Shown here: positions 1 to 14,300 of the stretch, one piece after another | How the letters are laid out: each line of letters begins with the position of its first letter | How positions within the stretch are numbered: the stretch's first letter is position 1 | Assembly (NCBI GenBank): GCA_903813345.2 | Contig: CAIIXF020000007.1 | Location: 34,314,538 to 34,378,537 of the forward strand | From: Owenia fusiformis | Taxonomy: Eukaryota; Annelida; Polychaeta; Sabellida; Oweniidae | Length of the DNA stretch: 64,000 bases | Reading direction: 5' to 3' | Translations under genes and position numbers: made by a program | Notes under the pieces: model-generated | Databases searched by the model: none | The model's input: the letters and a program-made list of their open reading frames with translations, nothing else | Told to the model about the DNA's origin: nothing

Positions 1-189
1 AAAAAGTTTCACATATCACACTTTGATATCATTGGGTAAGACTACAATATAAGCCAAAGTGGTTTAAACTTTACATGGGGCCTTTAAGCGTTTTACTTCC
101 CATCTCTAAAGGAGAGGCTAGAATTAAACTGCTACCCTTTTGATGTCAGGGTATGACTGCAACTTGATTTTTGAATGTTTATTATGTAG

Positions 190-3100
190 AGGAACCAAGT
201 GCTGGTGATGCTGGTGTTAAAGATGCTGATGGTGATGACAATGCAGCATTTGAAGAGGCAGCTCCAGTACATGATACAGAAGCAGCTGATGATGATGAGG
301 CTATGGTCGAGGTAATACTTTCCCACTTAAAACCATAATCTATTAGACTTTTTCTTGCAAACCTTCTCTTTGAACTGTAAAAGAACAATTTATAATTCTA
401 AATCAGTGTTCTCAGGATTTTTCTCAAATGGATGCAAATACTAATGCATGCTAATGGATCAAGCTTATTTTCAAAAATAGGTGGACCACCGGCATGCTAC
501 TTAACTTTAATGTTCAACCATACTAATTTTTCAGGATGAAGATGAGTTTGAATACTTGAATGATGAAGAAGAGTTTGAAGGCTTTGATAAAGATAGTAAA
601 CCAATCAATAAAGGAGGCAAACCAGAAAAGACACCTGACCTAAAAATCACAAATGTAAGTACATGTACTGCATATCAAATAGACCTAATATATAAGATCA
701 AGTTAATTTTCTGTTTCAGATTTTTTGCACATATTAGGGGTTTTATATAATAGTTTTTATGTCACCACCAAAAAGTGGTGATATATTGTTATGGTCTCAG
801 TTTTTTTGACAGTGGTTGTTGGTTGGCAGTTGGCGATCAGCGTCTGTAACAAATTCTTTCAACTTCCAATAACTTAACAAATACTGTTCAGACTGACATC
901 AATTTTTTTCAAAATCATCTACAAGTTTTTAGAAGTTCAAATCTAACTTTATATTTAAGATTTGACTATTTTGAGCAACTAGGTGGTGACATTTTGTCTA
1001 GTTAATGCCTTGTTTATACTTTCCTCAGATGCCTTTTCATTTTATTGTTCATTTTCTTGCTGAAGAGTATTTACTCTCAAGACACATGTTATTGAAAACA
1101 GACTACATGTTCAAATGAAGTGAAATGGTCCAGACAGTTAACTATTTATCAGAATATATATGAATAATATAAAACATATTATTTATATTTCAGATACCTG
1201 GTCACCTGAGAACCAACTGGGACAGTTTCTACCTTGAAATGCTGATGCTAGCAGGTCTTGGAGTCTACTTTCTCAACTTTCTCGCTGGAAAAACCAAGAA
1301 CCATAAAATAGCCCAGGCTTGGCTTGCTGCACATAAGGGCCTACTGGAGGAGCATTTCACCATTGTTGGTAAGGTTTATACTGAACATTACAGGTTATTA
1401 TCCCAACGAACGAAGTTCGGTGAACATTTGGCAAAAATCTTTAGTTTTTTCATTTTAAATCAAAGAAATAAATATTATTGTTTGAAATTTTGATAGTATA
1501 TTCACAACATCTATCTATGTCACATATATCCCAAGTTTTTCAGCCTGACCCCCAGGGGCTGTGTATTGGGGGTCAGGAAAACAAGAATTTGTGTTAATTT
1601 TGAGTAGCTTTATTTCACTCAAATGAAAGCCAATTTAGAGTAGATTGCAAATGTTGTATCATTTTTCTAATTTGGGCCTCATAAAATTCATAATAGCCGC
1701 CGAAGAGTAGATGGTAAAGATTACATTTTGACAAATGTATATTATGTATATGTTATAGTGTTCGTTGGGATTTGCTACTCAGTAGAGTTTCAGTTTTCTA
1801 GTTTATCATGTCTGAGATTCGAGGATTTAAAGGACAGGTGTCATTAAGGGCCCTTTTAAGCCCCCAAAGATATCTGATAATAATGCATATCATATTGAAG
1901 AAAAATCATTTGTGCTTTATAAAAATACAATTTCAGCGAATTTTGACCTTTGATGTTCACACAACAGTCATTTAAAGATCATATACCATTTTTGGTGTTT
2001 TTACAAAAAATTCTTTATTTATTGTTGTCTAAGTAAATAGTATATAAATATTATCCAATTTAAATATATTAAAATGTAATATATAAAATACTGAAGAAAA
2101 GATACGATTAAAATTATTTTCATGGAAAAGCACATTGGGCAATATTGACAAAATGCAAATGCTATTTTGGTAGGTTCTGGGCTAGCAATGGGTACATTTC
2201 AACTGTGACTGTAATGGATTACTAGTAATTTCTATTGACTTTTATCAACATCAAAGGGCAACATTTAAGCAACTGAAATACAAGGAAAATCAAAGATTTC
2301 CTCTCATTTCTAAAACGAGGAACAAAAGCATGAATTCAAGGAAAATAAATGATGGCCTGTGCCAAAATATATAACATATGAGAAAGTTGTGGCACATTTA
2401 AGGATATGGATAGAATATCATATGATTTTAAATGATGTTATCTTTACCTCCGAGTTGATATCAATATCTTGCCAAGTTAGCATAGCGAATTAGCGCAGAT
2501 ATTGATATCAATGAGTTGGATTAACACAATATCACGAAAATTCATAGGATGTTCTATTTTTCCCATAGTTCACCTCTAAAACTAAACAAAGCATATCAAA
2601 ACAACATCCATTCATTCATTCATTCCCGCGATGTCATGAAATCACTATGTAACAAAACACATCATATTGGTGGTAGTTTTCAAATCCCTGCCAAAAGGTG
2701 ATATCTGTGAAATATTTTCCATATTCCACAGATATCACTTTTTCCGCGCATTTGCAAAATATCATAAATATGTTTTCATGTTATCTAACAGAGCAGAACA
2801 GAGTTCAACTATGGGATAAAGAATAAAAATAGGTACATTATTGAATTACCACTCCAAAAATATTAAATATGAGGGTTTAAAGAAAGAATATTGAATATGA
2901 GATTCAAAAAGACAAGTGGCCTCATGTCTCACATTACCCAAACCCCAGATCCTCGATGTCATATATACTTGTATACTGTATATCAATGTTATTTACTGGG
3001 AGGATTAAATATGGAGTGTATAGCAATGGTCAATACGATATTTCCAGATGGATATTTTTCCCTAGAAGCGGAACCCAAACTCAGTCATGACATAGAAGCT

Positions 3101-6100
3101 AACTTTTGCAGTTAATAGAAACTTGTTTTTTATTATATTTTTGTGTTCTATATTTGAGATAAAATAATATGAGATTCATTTCTACAAGAAGATGGAACGA
3201 ATGTGAACTTGTATATTGAACTATACTCCTTTTCTGAATAAACAGAACAACATTTTATCCAAGCCAATTTAGAAAACCAAGGCCAATGAGTGTAATTTAT
3301 GCCCAGTTAAACTAACACAATAACAACTTTTTGTCTGGACTCACTTATTATGTAAGAATGAATTGTATTACTGTTTACTGCATTAAATGTCAAGTATACT
3401 ATCTGTATTTAATTTCAAATGCCTATCTCACTTATCGAAGGTATACAAGAAATGTTATTTTGAAACAAATTCAGCACAACCAAAACCATGTCCACATAAT
3501 ATGACAAATCCAAGATGGTTGCCACAATTTTAGATTTTTAGATCCATGCACATGTGAAGAAGTTAGAAATACACATGGTCCACAAGTTCCATCCCCAATA
3601 AAATGGGAAGTTTAAGGTTTTCACACATATCAACTCTATTCCTATATACTTTATATTTGTGGTAAGGCTTGTGATCTAGGTAAACTTAGCATGTTCATGT
3701 ACCTCCTATCCTCCGAAGCTAAAAACAGAAATAGTGACTTCAATTGAGAAAAATGAATCTTATGGGCTCCATATACATTTTGAGTGGCTGTCCGGCTTAA
3801 GTTAGATACTACTGATAATCTGAGATTGAAAATTATGTCAAGTTTAGTCCTCAGCCTCTCATAATGGATAACTTCGAGGTAATTGTGTTGTTACTGCAAA
3901 AACCTCTATTTCTTCATCACAAATCTAGCATCTTTTGCATCTATCAAAACCCTTCATTTCATGTTAATTTTCAGACTTTTGCTTGTGCCATCATTAAATA
4001 TATATTCAACTTGTTATTCAGAATATTTTTAGAACTTTTCATGAATTTTTTTATTTTCACACTTTTAAAAAAATGACTAAGTCAGAGAATGGCCTCTTAA
4101 TGGCATGTCCCCTTTAGGAAATAAATCGCGTGAAATTCTCGCTATTTCCTGGTAAAACAGCATGTTATCTATAGCTGTTACACAAGCTAAATCTAAACTA
4201 AGTTTTACTTAAACAAAAACATGCTTGATTTGCATAATGTTGTAGGTGATGATGGATCCACTAAGGAGGTTCAACAGGGAGTGCTGATGAAGGAGTCTGA
4301 ACATCTCTACTCTCTCTGGTGCAGCGGCAGGACACTTTGTGATGGTATGCTCATTGAGATGAAACTACTCAAACGACAGGATCTTATTCAGACCATATCA
4401 AGAATATTTAAACCAGCATTAGACCAAATTGTAAGTTTTTCTCTTAGTTTTAGATATTTATCTTTCTTTTCAAAGTGAATTGAACTCTAACTTAAAAGTT
4501 CATTTTCCCTTCAAAAAGGTATTTTTGCTTCATATGTTACTATTTAGACAGGAGATGTTAAGTATTTTTTTCATTTCTATCATTTATAAAGTTCCAGCAA
4601 ATTAATGAAATGATTCTATGTTATTTCGCTTACTTATAATAATGTTTCACTTAGCTCTACACAATGTATAGCTATGGCACTCTCAATGTATTTATTAATC
4701 TATTTTGATTCAGAGAACTGACTAATTGTGAGATCCCTAGTTATATATGCATTTCTGTGTTATACTTTTCAGGTGATCAAAGTTGTTATGGATGAAAATG
4801 CGATGGCACCATTTGTAATGGCTCTTGGCCTGAAGAAAACTATAGCTAAAGTCCATCGAGAATTGAATGATCTGGTCAGTAGAAGCTTAAATTGTTTTCT
4901 ATTTATTAAACCACCTTAAACTGCTTAGTTGTTTTTAAGTTGTGAATTCAGTAACATGAATTCTTCGTTTGCCAATACATAGAAACTGATTTGTATTGAT
5001 GGGAGTTTATAATGGAGTGTTAGGATTCAAAATTCAGATTAGCAATTCATGCTAGAGATAGGGTCGAAATTTCAGAGCCGAATATCAATGGCAAATAGCT
5101 TGATTTGATAAAAACGAAAAATATTGAAATCCACTCTTACCTTCCATCATTTCAAATTCCTGATACTGACAAGTGGTGAAGGGAGAGTCAGGGGTTGATG
5201 TAGACTGTCATTGCAATGTTTATTATAGAATAGGTGTAGTTTGGATTACTAATGAATGATAACTATAATTGACCATGATGATGCAAACAAAATTCAACTT
5301 CACTATACAGACTATATATTGCTGTAAACTAACTGCATGTTTTGATTTCAGAGTATTTTTTGCAAGGACCAGAAACAAGGTAAAAATTATGGATTGCCTG
5401 AAAAATATAGAGTGCTGTCTGAGATCAACGACACTACCATGTCTGTCATTGACCAAAAGGTACTGATTTTGAATTTCTATTGTTATGATAATATAAAAAA
5501 TTTTGAATTGAATTGCATGTCCTTTTGAAGTATGATAAATTCACATACAACACATCTCCTACAAGGCACACATTATTGTTGCCCACAACACATCAAATGT
5601 AATGTAATTTCCTTATAATAAAGCAAAACACAAAGAGAAAAACATTTGAACAATACACATCCCAATAAATCTATATGAAACCAATTTTATGATACTTATA
5701 CTATGAAGTAAGAATTAAAAGAAGGAAGTCAAACAAGCCACAAGAGTTCAAATCCATTGTTTTTCAGGTCCAGTGTGCTATTCAAAAGTTTGACGGTATT
5801 GTGGATTACATGCACTTTTCTGACCAATTTTCTGGTCCTAAAGTCAGCACTGAAGATGGAGAAGCCACCAAGATGCCTGACACCAAGAAAGTCCTCATTT
5901 TTAGCTTCAACTGTAAGTGCATGTTCAGTAAAACCTCTTTAGGGTGAACTCTTCTGGGGCTTGAAGAAAGTTGTAACATTTTAATTTGATGGATTTTTGT
6001 GAAAATCCCTTCAAATACTAGAAAATTATATTATTAACTATGACTTGAGTGAGATTTAAATTAGCGACCTTTACCGACTTGGTGATTTGCCAAATTAAAG

Positions 6101-8130
6101 TGTGCCCCAAATTAAATCAATTTTGAAAATATAGGATATAAAAGAATTATGGATAATAACATTTCCAGTTGCATAGATCTTAGTTTTATATTGTGATCTG
6201 TGTTAACTTCAGTGACTGATAAGATTGTTAACAATCCGGAAGAAATGAAAGGACTCCAAGAATTGCTCAAGATGGTCTTCCATTGTGTTGACAAGATGAA
6301 ACGGGTCAGCCTCACACAAGATGTAAGTACTTATCTCTGTGCTGTTTGGTGTGCAACTCTCAACATGTTCAACATGTGTACTTGTGTGTGGGGAAGTGTT
6401 ATTGAAATAAGTGACTTTCACTTACTTGACAATATTGATTATTAAGAGAACATTTATGCTGTATAAATGATCATATTTCAGGTATAGATTATTATCCCAT
6501 TGATGAAGTTCAGTATAGGAATATACCATTTGTCTGTCTGTCCATCTGGGAAAAACTAAATACTAGCAGATAGATTTTCTTCATAATAGAGTAGAAAATG
6601 GGAATTTTTGTTAGTTTCATGAAGTACGACTCAGTGATAATAATTAAGTGAAATGCATTGCAGATTTCAGATACATGTATTGTATAGTTTTTCTGATTAG
6701 TACCTCGGAAAATCTATCAATGGCTATTTGATGTGGGAATTTGTAGATATTTGGAGATCTCTTCAAACTATGTCTTTTCTGATTAGTGTTTTGGAAAATT
6801 CAAAATGGCAACCTAATGAGAGAATAAACAAACAGTTGAAGATCTCGTTACAGTATGAAAGGGAAGGATTTTAAAGTAGATCCCATGCATTGTATTTTCC
6901 TTCTGCTTTGTGGCCATTAAAGTTCAAAATGGTCACCAAAATTTGAATTGATGCGAATTATGAGAATTCAATGATGGTTTTAATGTGCAAATAGAAGGTT
7001 TTTCATAATAATAGATTAAAATTTTTATATTAAGAAATATAGACTGGAGAGCAGTTATTATATCATCGCATAAATACCGCAAGGCTAGTACAAACGTTTT
7101 CAGGTTTAGCGTTTAGCACTGATCTAAACAATTGATATAGACTAGATTTTGTAGGTTGAAATATTGACTTTGTTCACAGTTTATAGAAATGTGAATACAG
7201 TTATATTCGCATGTGACATTCGTTTGTGACATATTTCACATTCATAAATAATTTATTTGTTGGGATTTGCTATTTCATGAAGTTGTAATTTTGTTGTTTA
7301 TTGCACATTCCTCATGTCTTTATATTAATTTGTTACATATTTGATTCATGTATATCTCCATTAGTGAATTTAAAATGAAAGTGAGATACTGGCATTTTCT
7401 AGGGGAAAATGAAAAGTATGAAAAACCGCAAGGCTGTGGAGGAGCAGTTCTCGAAGATGACTCATCTGCAACGTGCCGAGGCTGCACAGCTCCGTCGTGA
7501 AGAAAAACGTCGTGAGGATAAGGAACGCATGATGAATGAAGATGATCCAGAGAAGCAGCGTAAATGGGAGGTTGGTAAATTTAAGAGTTACCCAAATGAG
7601 AAGGGAATATCTCTTTTTTCCTTCATTGAAAATTCATAGAAAGTGCATTACTTCCTGAGAAATTTGACACTTTAGATGACATGATCTAAATTACCTTCAT
7701 TATGATTGCTGCAGAAATGAATGCCATTTCAAACATTGAAAATGGATTCTCTAAAACTAGTTACCTGATGAAACTTCCATGTATTAATGGTAATTGAATT
7801 GTCTACCAGGTGATCAAATTTCAAGAATATTTCTTCATCACTTACAGAATAGTGAAATATTTTTATAAAACTAAATAGAGTTACCTTATGAAACTTGAGT
7901 TATTTTGTGTATATCTCACTACAATTTTTTTGGGACACCCTGTATATTTAATACATGGAGCTCTTCATAAAAAAAGTATTCTTCTCAAGTAAAGGTAACA
8001 CTTGAAAACTAAAACATCACACTAGATTTAACAAGTCATATGTCTCAACCTTTTATAGGAACGTACAGAGCGTCGTGACAAGAAGAAGAGTCAAAGTAAG
8101 ATGAAGATGATGAAGGTCAAGGCTATGTAA
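190..8130 (+). CDS. CCDC47: CCDC47, ER translocon/PAT-complex subunit (3' ten coding exons; 5' end outside window)
   Basis: Exons read by hand: 190-311, 535-654, 1194-1368, 4246-4430, 4773-4874, 5352-5459, 5768-5912, 6213-6322, 7403-7570, 8059-8130 (stop TAA 8128-8130). All introns are GT-AG and phases join without a break, giving about 435 codons against 480-odd in vertebrate CCDC47, so only the N-terminus with its signal peptide is missing. The order matches the family: an acidic luminal stretch (exons 1-2), one hydrophobic membrane segment in exon 3 ([17 protein letters not shown]), the cytosolic DUF1682 globular region (exons 3-8), then a charged coiled coil ([20 protein letters not shown]) and a Lys/Met-rich tail ending [10 protein letters not shown]. 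From family knowledge, CCDC47 pairs with Asterix in the PAT complex of the multipass translocon and its tail lies near the ribosome exit tunnel. Identity is very secure from the C-terminal block. Confidence 0.95.
758..1015 (+). repeat. Dispersed repeat copy in a CCDC47 intron
   Basis: Begins near GTCACCACC and ends near GGTGGTGACATTTTGTC followed by TTAATGCCTTGTT. Related sequence, mostly in the opposite orientation, recurs near 26960-27100, 38457-39190, 42199-42310 and 46040-46135. Shared internal words include TTGGCGATCAGCGTCTGT and AACTTCCAATAACTTAACAA. The two ends are inverted (GTCACCACC / GGTGGTGAC), suggesting a short non-autonomous DNA element. No coding capacity is seen. Confidence 0.6.
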
Positions 8131-8915
8131 GGTCAAGGCTATGACACTGCGGTACAAGGCTATACACTGGGTGTTAAATACAGACTAGTGCCATGGATTA
8201 TAACTACCATGATGTCTGATGATACATTGATGGACTAATTTTTATAATATAAAGTAATACAGTTAATAAGGTAATTTGCATCAGTGTAAATTTCAGCCTT
8301 AAAATACAGGCTGGTTATTTTACTAAGTTATATTTAATATTCATGAATTATCAATTCAATGATTTTATGTTTAATAATTTATGAAGTTGAATGTTTGATT
8401 TAAAGGAATTTTGTGTACATTTGTGTAAATTATATGGATGCTGTTTTATTCAAGTTTGGGACATATTGACCGCATGTAGTATTGTATTATTGTTCGTTAC
8501 TGCCCCCTCATATTCTTACCTGAGTAAGAGAGATGGTAGGACTGTGTTCTTTATTAGCAACTTGTCCAAATGTATTTCCGAAACTTGAAGCTGGACAAAC
8601 GAAATTTTGAATTTCAAATGTATTGATTTTTGATATTTGATGTTTAGTACTGTACTGTTTGTCAATCCGTTTGATTTTATATATCAGTCTCATACACAGT
8701 CACAGAAATTGTTCAATGTAAATGAATGAAAGATCATATCAATTTGAGGATTTTTTTGATGCTGTGTATGAGAGTGGCATATGTTTGAATATGAATCTTA
8801 AATACTTGATTATTAACCAATCAGAACATTCATTTATTTGTCATAATGAAAAGTGCAATTTTAAACCATTTTGTACCAGTTTTGACCTATTCAAAATAAA
8901 TGAGACTTTTTAGAC
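8131..8915 (+). other. CCDC47: CCDC47 3' UTR with polyadenylation signal
   Basis: Non-coding AT-rich sequence after the CCDC47 stop. The first AATAAA in sense is at 8895-8900, so the transcript probably ends shortly after. Directly after the stop, the last coding bases GGTCAAGGCTATG are repeated once (8129-8142 region), a small tandem duplication across the stop codon. Confidence 0.55.
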
Positions 8916-9540
8916 AAAATACATTTATATTTGTTATCATGAAAACAGACATAGGCTAACTGTTTATACAAAACCTGCTAAGGGATGTTTCTTAAAAATG
9001 GTTTGAATCCATTTGTGTCAAATCATGCCAGCCAAAGTCCCGTGACTGTTTTTCAAAAGCATAAAGCAGATATATGTTGTTTACAAGGATCTTTTCTTAT
9101 TAAGTATGTAGCAAGTTCATGCTGATTGAAACTAGACAGTAATGTTGAAAGGATTTTAAATAATGACAAGTACAGTATACAGAAATATGAAGTAGACCTA
9201 TGCAGGTCATACATGCTGAGTCAAGAATTTAAGAAGAATTTAAGGCATTTCATGTCAATATTCTCACAAACTATTATAACATCTATATTACAACTTCTGT
9301 GCCCCAAATCAAATCAAATAAAAAAACATGTAGCCATAGTTGAACTGATGCCGTGTGTTTACTTGGAGTTGATATTCATAATTCTTAGTATGCAAATCTC
9401 TAACTGATTGGATTTTGGACATTCTTAGTTAATGTTAAGGTGGCCACTTTTTTTCATCCAAAAATCTCTTTAAAGTCTTCATCTACTTTATAGTTATGCT
9501 GGTGCATACTCATTCCATAATACAATCCGATTGTGTGATA

Positions 9541-9612
9541 TGCAGCCACTGGTAGCTCAGTTTGTAGAGCATTAGTCTGGAGACCTAAAGGTCTGGAGTT
9601 CAAACCTTGTCA
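9541..9612 (+). repeat. tRNA-like sequence (SINE head or tRNA pseudogene)
   Basis: Contains an A-box-like TAGCTCAGTTTGTAGAGC and a B-box-like GGAGTTCAAACC at about 35 bp spacing, as in Pol III promoters. The acceptor and T stems do not pair well, so this is not a functional tRNA. A tRNA-derived SINE is the best reading, but no second full copy or tail is visible in the window. Confidence 0.35.
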
Positions 9613-9906
9613 AAGTTGAATTATATTTTCATCAGAACATCGGAACTTTATTTCATATAATCAATGACACAACAAGGTTCTGACAATTCCATTGACCAAA
9701 TCTATGTGAATGACGTTCATCTCACACGGCTATATGGGGAATCAATCATACTTCAATAATCACACATCAACATGATTTTTTATTCCACGTTCACACATTT
9801 CTTGCATCTTTATCTTGATATTTTTACAACAACAACAAGGTGGGGGGCTCATAAAGCCGATACTTCAGCCCGATTGTTGTTGTTTCATATTAAATTAAGC
9901 CTATCT

Positions 9907-10006
9907 AGATGGGATTCGGACCAATGAGTTTCGGACATTTAGGATTTAGACCACTGGGATTCAGACGATTGAGATTCGGACCAATGTGATTTGTACCAAT
10001 GGGGCA
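9907..10006 (+). repeat. Short degenerate tandem repeat (about 19-20 bp)
   Basis: Roughly five diverged units of the form GGGATTCGGACCAATGAG lie in a row (GATTCGGACCAATGAG, ATTTAGACCACTGGG, ATTCAGACGATTGAG, ATTCGGACCAATGTG, ATTTGTACCAATGGG). No gene is seen between the CCDC47 3' UTR and the foldback element downstream. Confidence 0.55.
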
Positions 10007-10673
10007 TCCCCATATAATCAATTCATTTTCATTTTTTCAAAGGTGTTGTCTGTATAAGATAAATTATTTATGTTATTTATGTTTGACCAGTTATTGAAAG
10101 GCCTTGAAAGGTTGTGGGTTCATGCCTCACTTAAGAAGGATGAACTTGCATCAGTCCTTATCACAGGATTTGACTACATTTTCAACACAGGAAAACACAA
10201 TTCAAGCATTTTGTCATTTTATTTTACCAAATTGTACATACATTCAATTACACTTCATGTGATACAATGTCATGTTATTCACATTTAAATAGAACTCATT
10301 GAATATACATGCACAGAAGCCAAATTGATATAGATTTGTGCCTAGTAGTATGAAACAGTCATATATTTTACATATACATAAGCTAGATATTACATATTTG
10401 ACATTGTATTATATAGTGATTAATATTTATTAAAGAGGCTCTGAATATGACAAATAAAGAAATCATTTTATTTGACAGAAATATAGGGAAAATGAGAAGT
10501 TCCAAAAATTAATATCTAGGAAATATTGCCTCTTTAGTTATTACAAGCATATACATGTATGCATTTTGAGCCAGAGATTTTACAATCTTGTGTATTTTTA
10601 AAACATGCAGGGTAACTCAAAAATCAATTTAATATTTAAAACTTTCATATTTTGTTTCAGCCTAATAACTATA

Positions 10674-11246
10674 TACAGGGTGGTCAAAAAAAATGGAAAC
10701 CCTGCATTTTCCTTATATCTTTGTCACTTTAATAAATTACTCCCTGATATTTCACACATTTGTACATCTTTCAATTTCCTACCACCCTACCATATTTCAT
10801 GACCATCAGACTGATAGTCACAATTTTACAGCACTTTGAATAACATGCTTCAGATTTGGCCATTATCGCGCTGTGGGCAAAACAGCACAGTTGTCAATGA
10901 CCCGAATGCATTCCTCAGCAGGTATGGCATGAATGACACAAATGATCTCACTTTTGAGGTTTGCAATTGGTCTGAGGTCATTCTCATATACTCTGGCATA
11001 TCCCCACAGGTAGGGACATTTTGGACAATGAGTACAGGTTTCCCCACAACGCAATAGTGGCCACTGGGCATGTTCTTTAAAGTGCTGTAACATTGTGACT
11101 ATCAATCTGATGGTCATGAAATAAAGTAGACTGGTAGCAAATTGAATGATGTACAAAAGTGTAAAATATCAGGGGGTTATTTTTTAAAATGACAAAGATA
11201 TGAGGAAAATGGTATTAGGGTTTCAATTTTTTTTGACCACCCTGCT
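10674..11246 (-). mobile_element. Deleted Tc1/mariner-like foldback element with transposase remnant
   Basis: The termini are inverted: CAGGGTGGTCAAAAAAAATG at 10676 and the matching complement ending about 11244. The similarity continues inward for about 190 bp on each side (for example GACCATCAGACTGATAGTCAC near 10801 against GTGACTATCAATCTGATGG near 11096). The minus strand of the centre reads a short stretch with YLWGYARVYENDLRP and IPAEECIRVIDN, a pattern typical of the C-terminus of mariner-type DDE transposases. It is a non-autonomous internal deletion derivative. It lies about 110 bp downstream of the hillarin-like stop codon and could supply or disturb its 3' end. Confidence 0.7.
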
Positions 11247-11356
11247 GTATTACTCAAGGGAGTCATGACGATCTCATAATTGCACTCAATTAGTATGTGT
11301 GAGGGGGCAATGTTGCCTCACAAAAAGACCCCCTTCTACATGGATGACTAGTGCAC

Positions 11357-14300
11357 TCAATCAATATGTGTGACTAATTTGTACTCAAGAAGGGGGAAGA
11401 AATCCCTTGAGTCATATTTTGCGTAGACTCCTGCTGTAGTGTCTTCATCTTTTCCTGTGAAGACACTCCCTTCCCATAATCCCCCACTGGCTTTCTTCAA
11501 ATGATACCACTTGCCTTTGAGAATAATGGCCACCATATCAGCATTTGGAACTTCAATCTTGAATTTAACATTGCGGTTTAGCTTCAAATCACCAGTGGGG
11601 GGCTCATGAAGACGACACTTCAGCCAGTGTTGGTATGTTCTTGGGTAAGGTTTGATCTTAGCCTTAGGGGCCTGGTTACATTGAATGATAAACCTAGCAG
11701 CACAGTCTAGCACTGGTTTGTCACAGTCCTTATCGGCAGCAAAGATGGAGAATGCATAGATCCCCTTTTGTGGGAAACGAATCAAATATGAAATTGCCCG
11801 ATCATCCCTAAATCTTTGGAAAGCATATCTGTCATACTCATCAGTTGGTTGCTCTTGGCCACCAAACACCATCTTATGAGAGACTTTTGTGTCCTTTTTA
11901 AAGCGAAGATTCATAACAAATTTTTCATCATTACACTGGAGGAAACTGCCTTTGTGCTTATCAACTGTAAGCCCCAGTTCAGCTGCAAGCGGTGTTGGAC
12001 CATAACCCTCAGGGAGTTTGGGGAATTTTGAATATGGTTTTGCTTCAACCTTTTTACATGTGATTCTGAAACAACAGACATTGTTATAGACCTCAGCTTT
12101 GTCAGTATCGCAGGCAAAGATCGTGAAATAGAAGACCCCTCTACGTGGAAGGTAAATATCAAACACTACTTGGTTCCCTTCTGTATGGTGAAGAGTGTAC
12201 CCATCAATCACTTCATCATCACCCTCAAGGCGAGAATTAAAGGTGAGGGGAGTGTGTGTTGGTTTAGTGAGGATCACCTGTACTTTTCCATCCCCTGATT
12301 CTACAACTGACTTGGAGGGGTTATCCAGTTTCAGACCATATTGAAAGAAGTGGGACTTGAGTAGAGGCATGTTGATGAACTGTTCCATACTGAGAGGCTC
12401 GTCCAATAACTGCCATGTTTCTTCATCTGGGAAATGTTGGTAGATCAGCTCTTCGGGATCGGTGAGGAAATAAAAATCATCGTATTCATAACGAAATTTA
12501 TTCGGGGAGACCATATCGCTACTTCCTGTTGTGACGTGCCTTGCACCCCAGTGGCAGTCAATGAATCGCCAGGAGTCTTCTATGTAGACAACGCACCAAG
12601 CATTCCGAAAACGACTATCATTGAATGATGTCATCCCAGGTTTGTAGCCGACACTCTTTGAAAAACCACGGATGATCTGACAGTGGATACCAGCATAACT
12701 GCAAATATAGTGAGAAACCATTCTGAATAGTGTGGTAGAAAATTTGTGATCTTTTTTATGATTTGCTCTTCAAGTTTTTTGATAATAAATAGAAATGTTT
12801 TCATGCCATGGACTCTATGTCATTGTAATGACATCAGAGAGTCAATAAAAGATATACTCTCTAATTCAGAAAGAAGTAACAAAAAATTGGTATACATTTG
12901 TACTTAACATTGAGTGTAAAACAGACTCAACATTTAATCCTTACTTTATTTCATTCTCACAATTATGGTCATATTGCCAAATATTGAACAGTTGTGGAAG
13001 AACAAAGTTGATTTGTTCTCAACTGTTAACATTTGGTCATGATACATCTCTCAAGAAGTTATAAATAAGTTATTTATAACTTAAAATTACTATAGGGTAA
13101 ATTGACTGTGATTGAACAAAATAAAATGTAGTGTAGATAGCTGGTACCTGCAAAGTCTTTTAAAAAGCTCATGGTAGCTCTCAATTCCACATTTGATTCC
13201 CTTGAGGAAGTAGAATGGACTATCTTCACTAAAATGGCCTTCCAATATCATCTTGTTTAGATCCTTAATGGTCACCCATCTAAAGATAGCCCTGTGGAAT
13301 ACATAGATCACTTGAATAACATTTTTTTTGAATTCAGAAGAATGACACTGAAGTAATTCATTTGATGAATATTGCTAGGATCTATTTGAATATCACCAGT
13401 GTTGATGATCATTTGAATAAGTCACTTGGGATTTATTTGAAATAAAAACATACAAAGCTGTATTAAATATGAAAATGTTACCTAACATATATTTATACCT
13501 TGATTTATCTAGTGTTGTTTTACATTGCCTGGTCAGTTCATACACCAGCTCTGTGAAGCTCCCTTGTTCATGTTCAGCAACCTTCAACATATAAAGAGTG
13601 TATAGATTAACATTTTATGAGGGGCCAATAAGTTAAATAGGTGCGATCACAGATTCACAAAGAAAAAGAATCAAAAGAAAAAAGAACATTCTTTGAAGTG
13701 ATGAAAAGCATAATATGTACATGTATGTAATGTATGCATTTAGATAGGTCAATGTTATATGGAACTTGGCTATCAAGAATAGTGTTCTACCAAAAAGCAT
13801 CAAACTACACTGCAATCCTAAAAGAGCCATGGCAATGATTTTCTATACAACCCCATTCCCAAATCTATCTTAAGAACATTTGTACATTCATTACCTGTCT
13901 CGCATGGAAGTCTAGGTCATCAAACATGTGCTGAGTCGAGTACAAGGTTCTCTTCTTACTGCTTGGGGGTCTGGGGGAGGGAGGCTTCACCTGTTCCTAT
14001 ACAACAAACACAATTGGTACATTAGTTTACAATAATGTACAATCATCTGCAATGGTCATAGGATAATGTTGCTAGCTTTTGTGGATTCTGGACAATATAG
14101 ATAACGTGGACAAATCATATTGTCCATGAGATAATACATGGATATGCTAACACATAAGTGCCAAACCAGATGAGAAAAAATAATCTATTATAGAGTACAA
14201 CGACACGACACAGTCATTATGGAAACAAACTTCAGATATCCCAAACTACAATAAAAACATAATACCAGCAGCCCCCATTATCCCAAAATATGATTTAACG

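Noticed and set aside
9541-9612. Functional tRNA gene
   Set aside because: A and B boxes are present but acceptor and T stems do not pair; called tRNA-like only.
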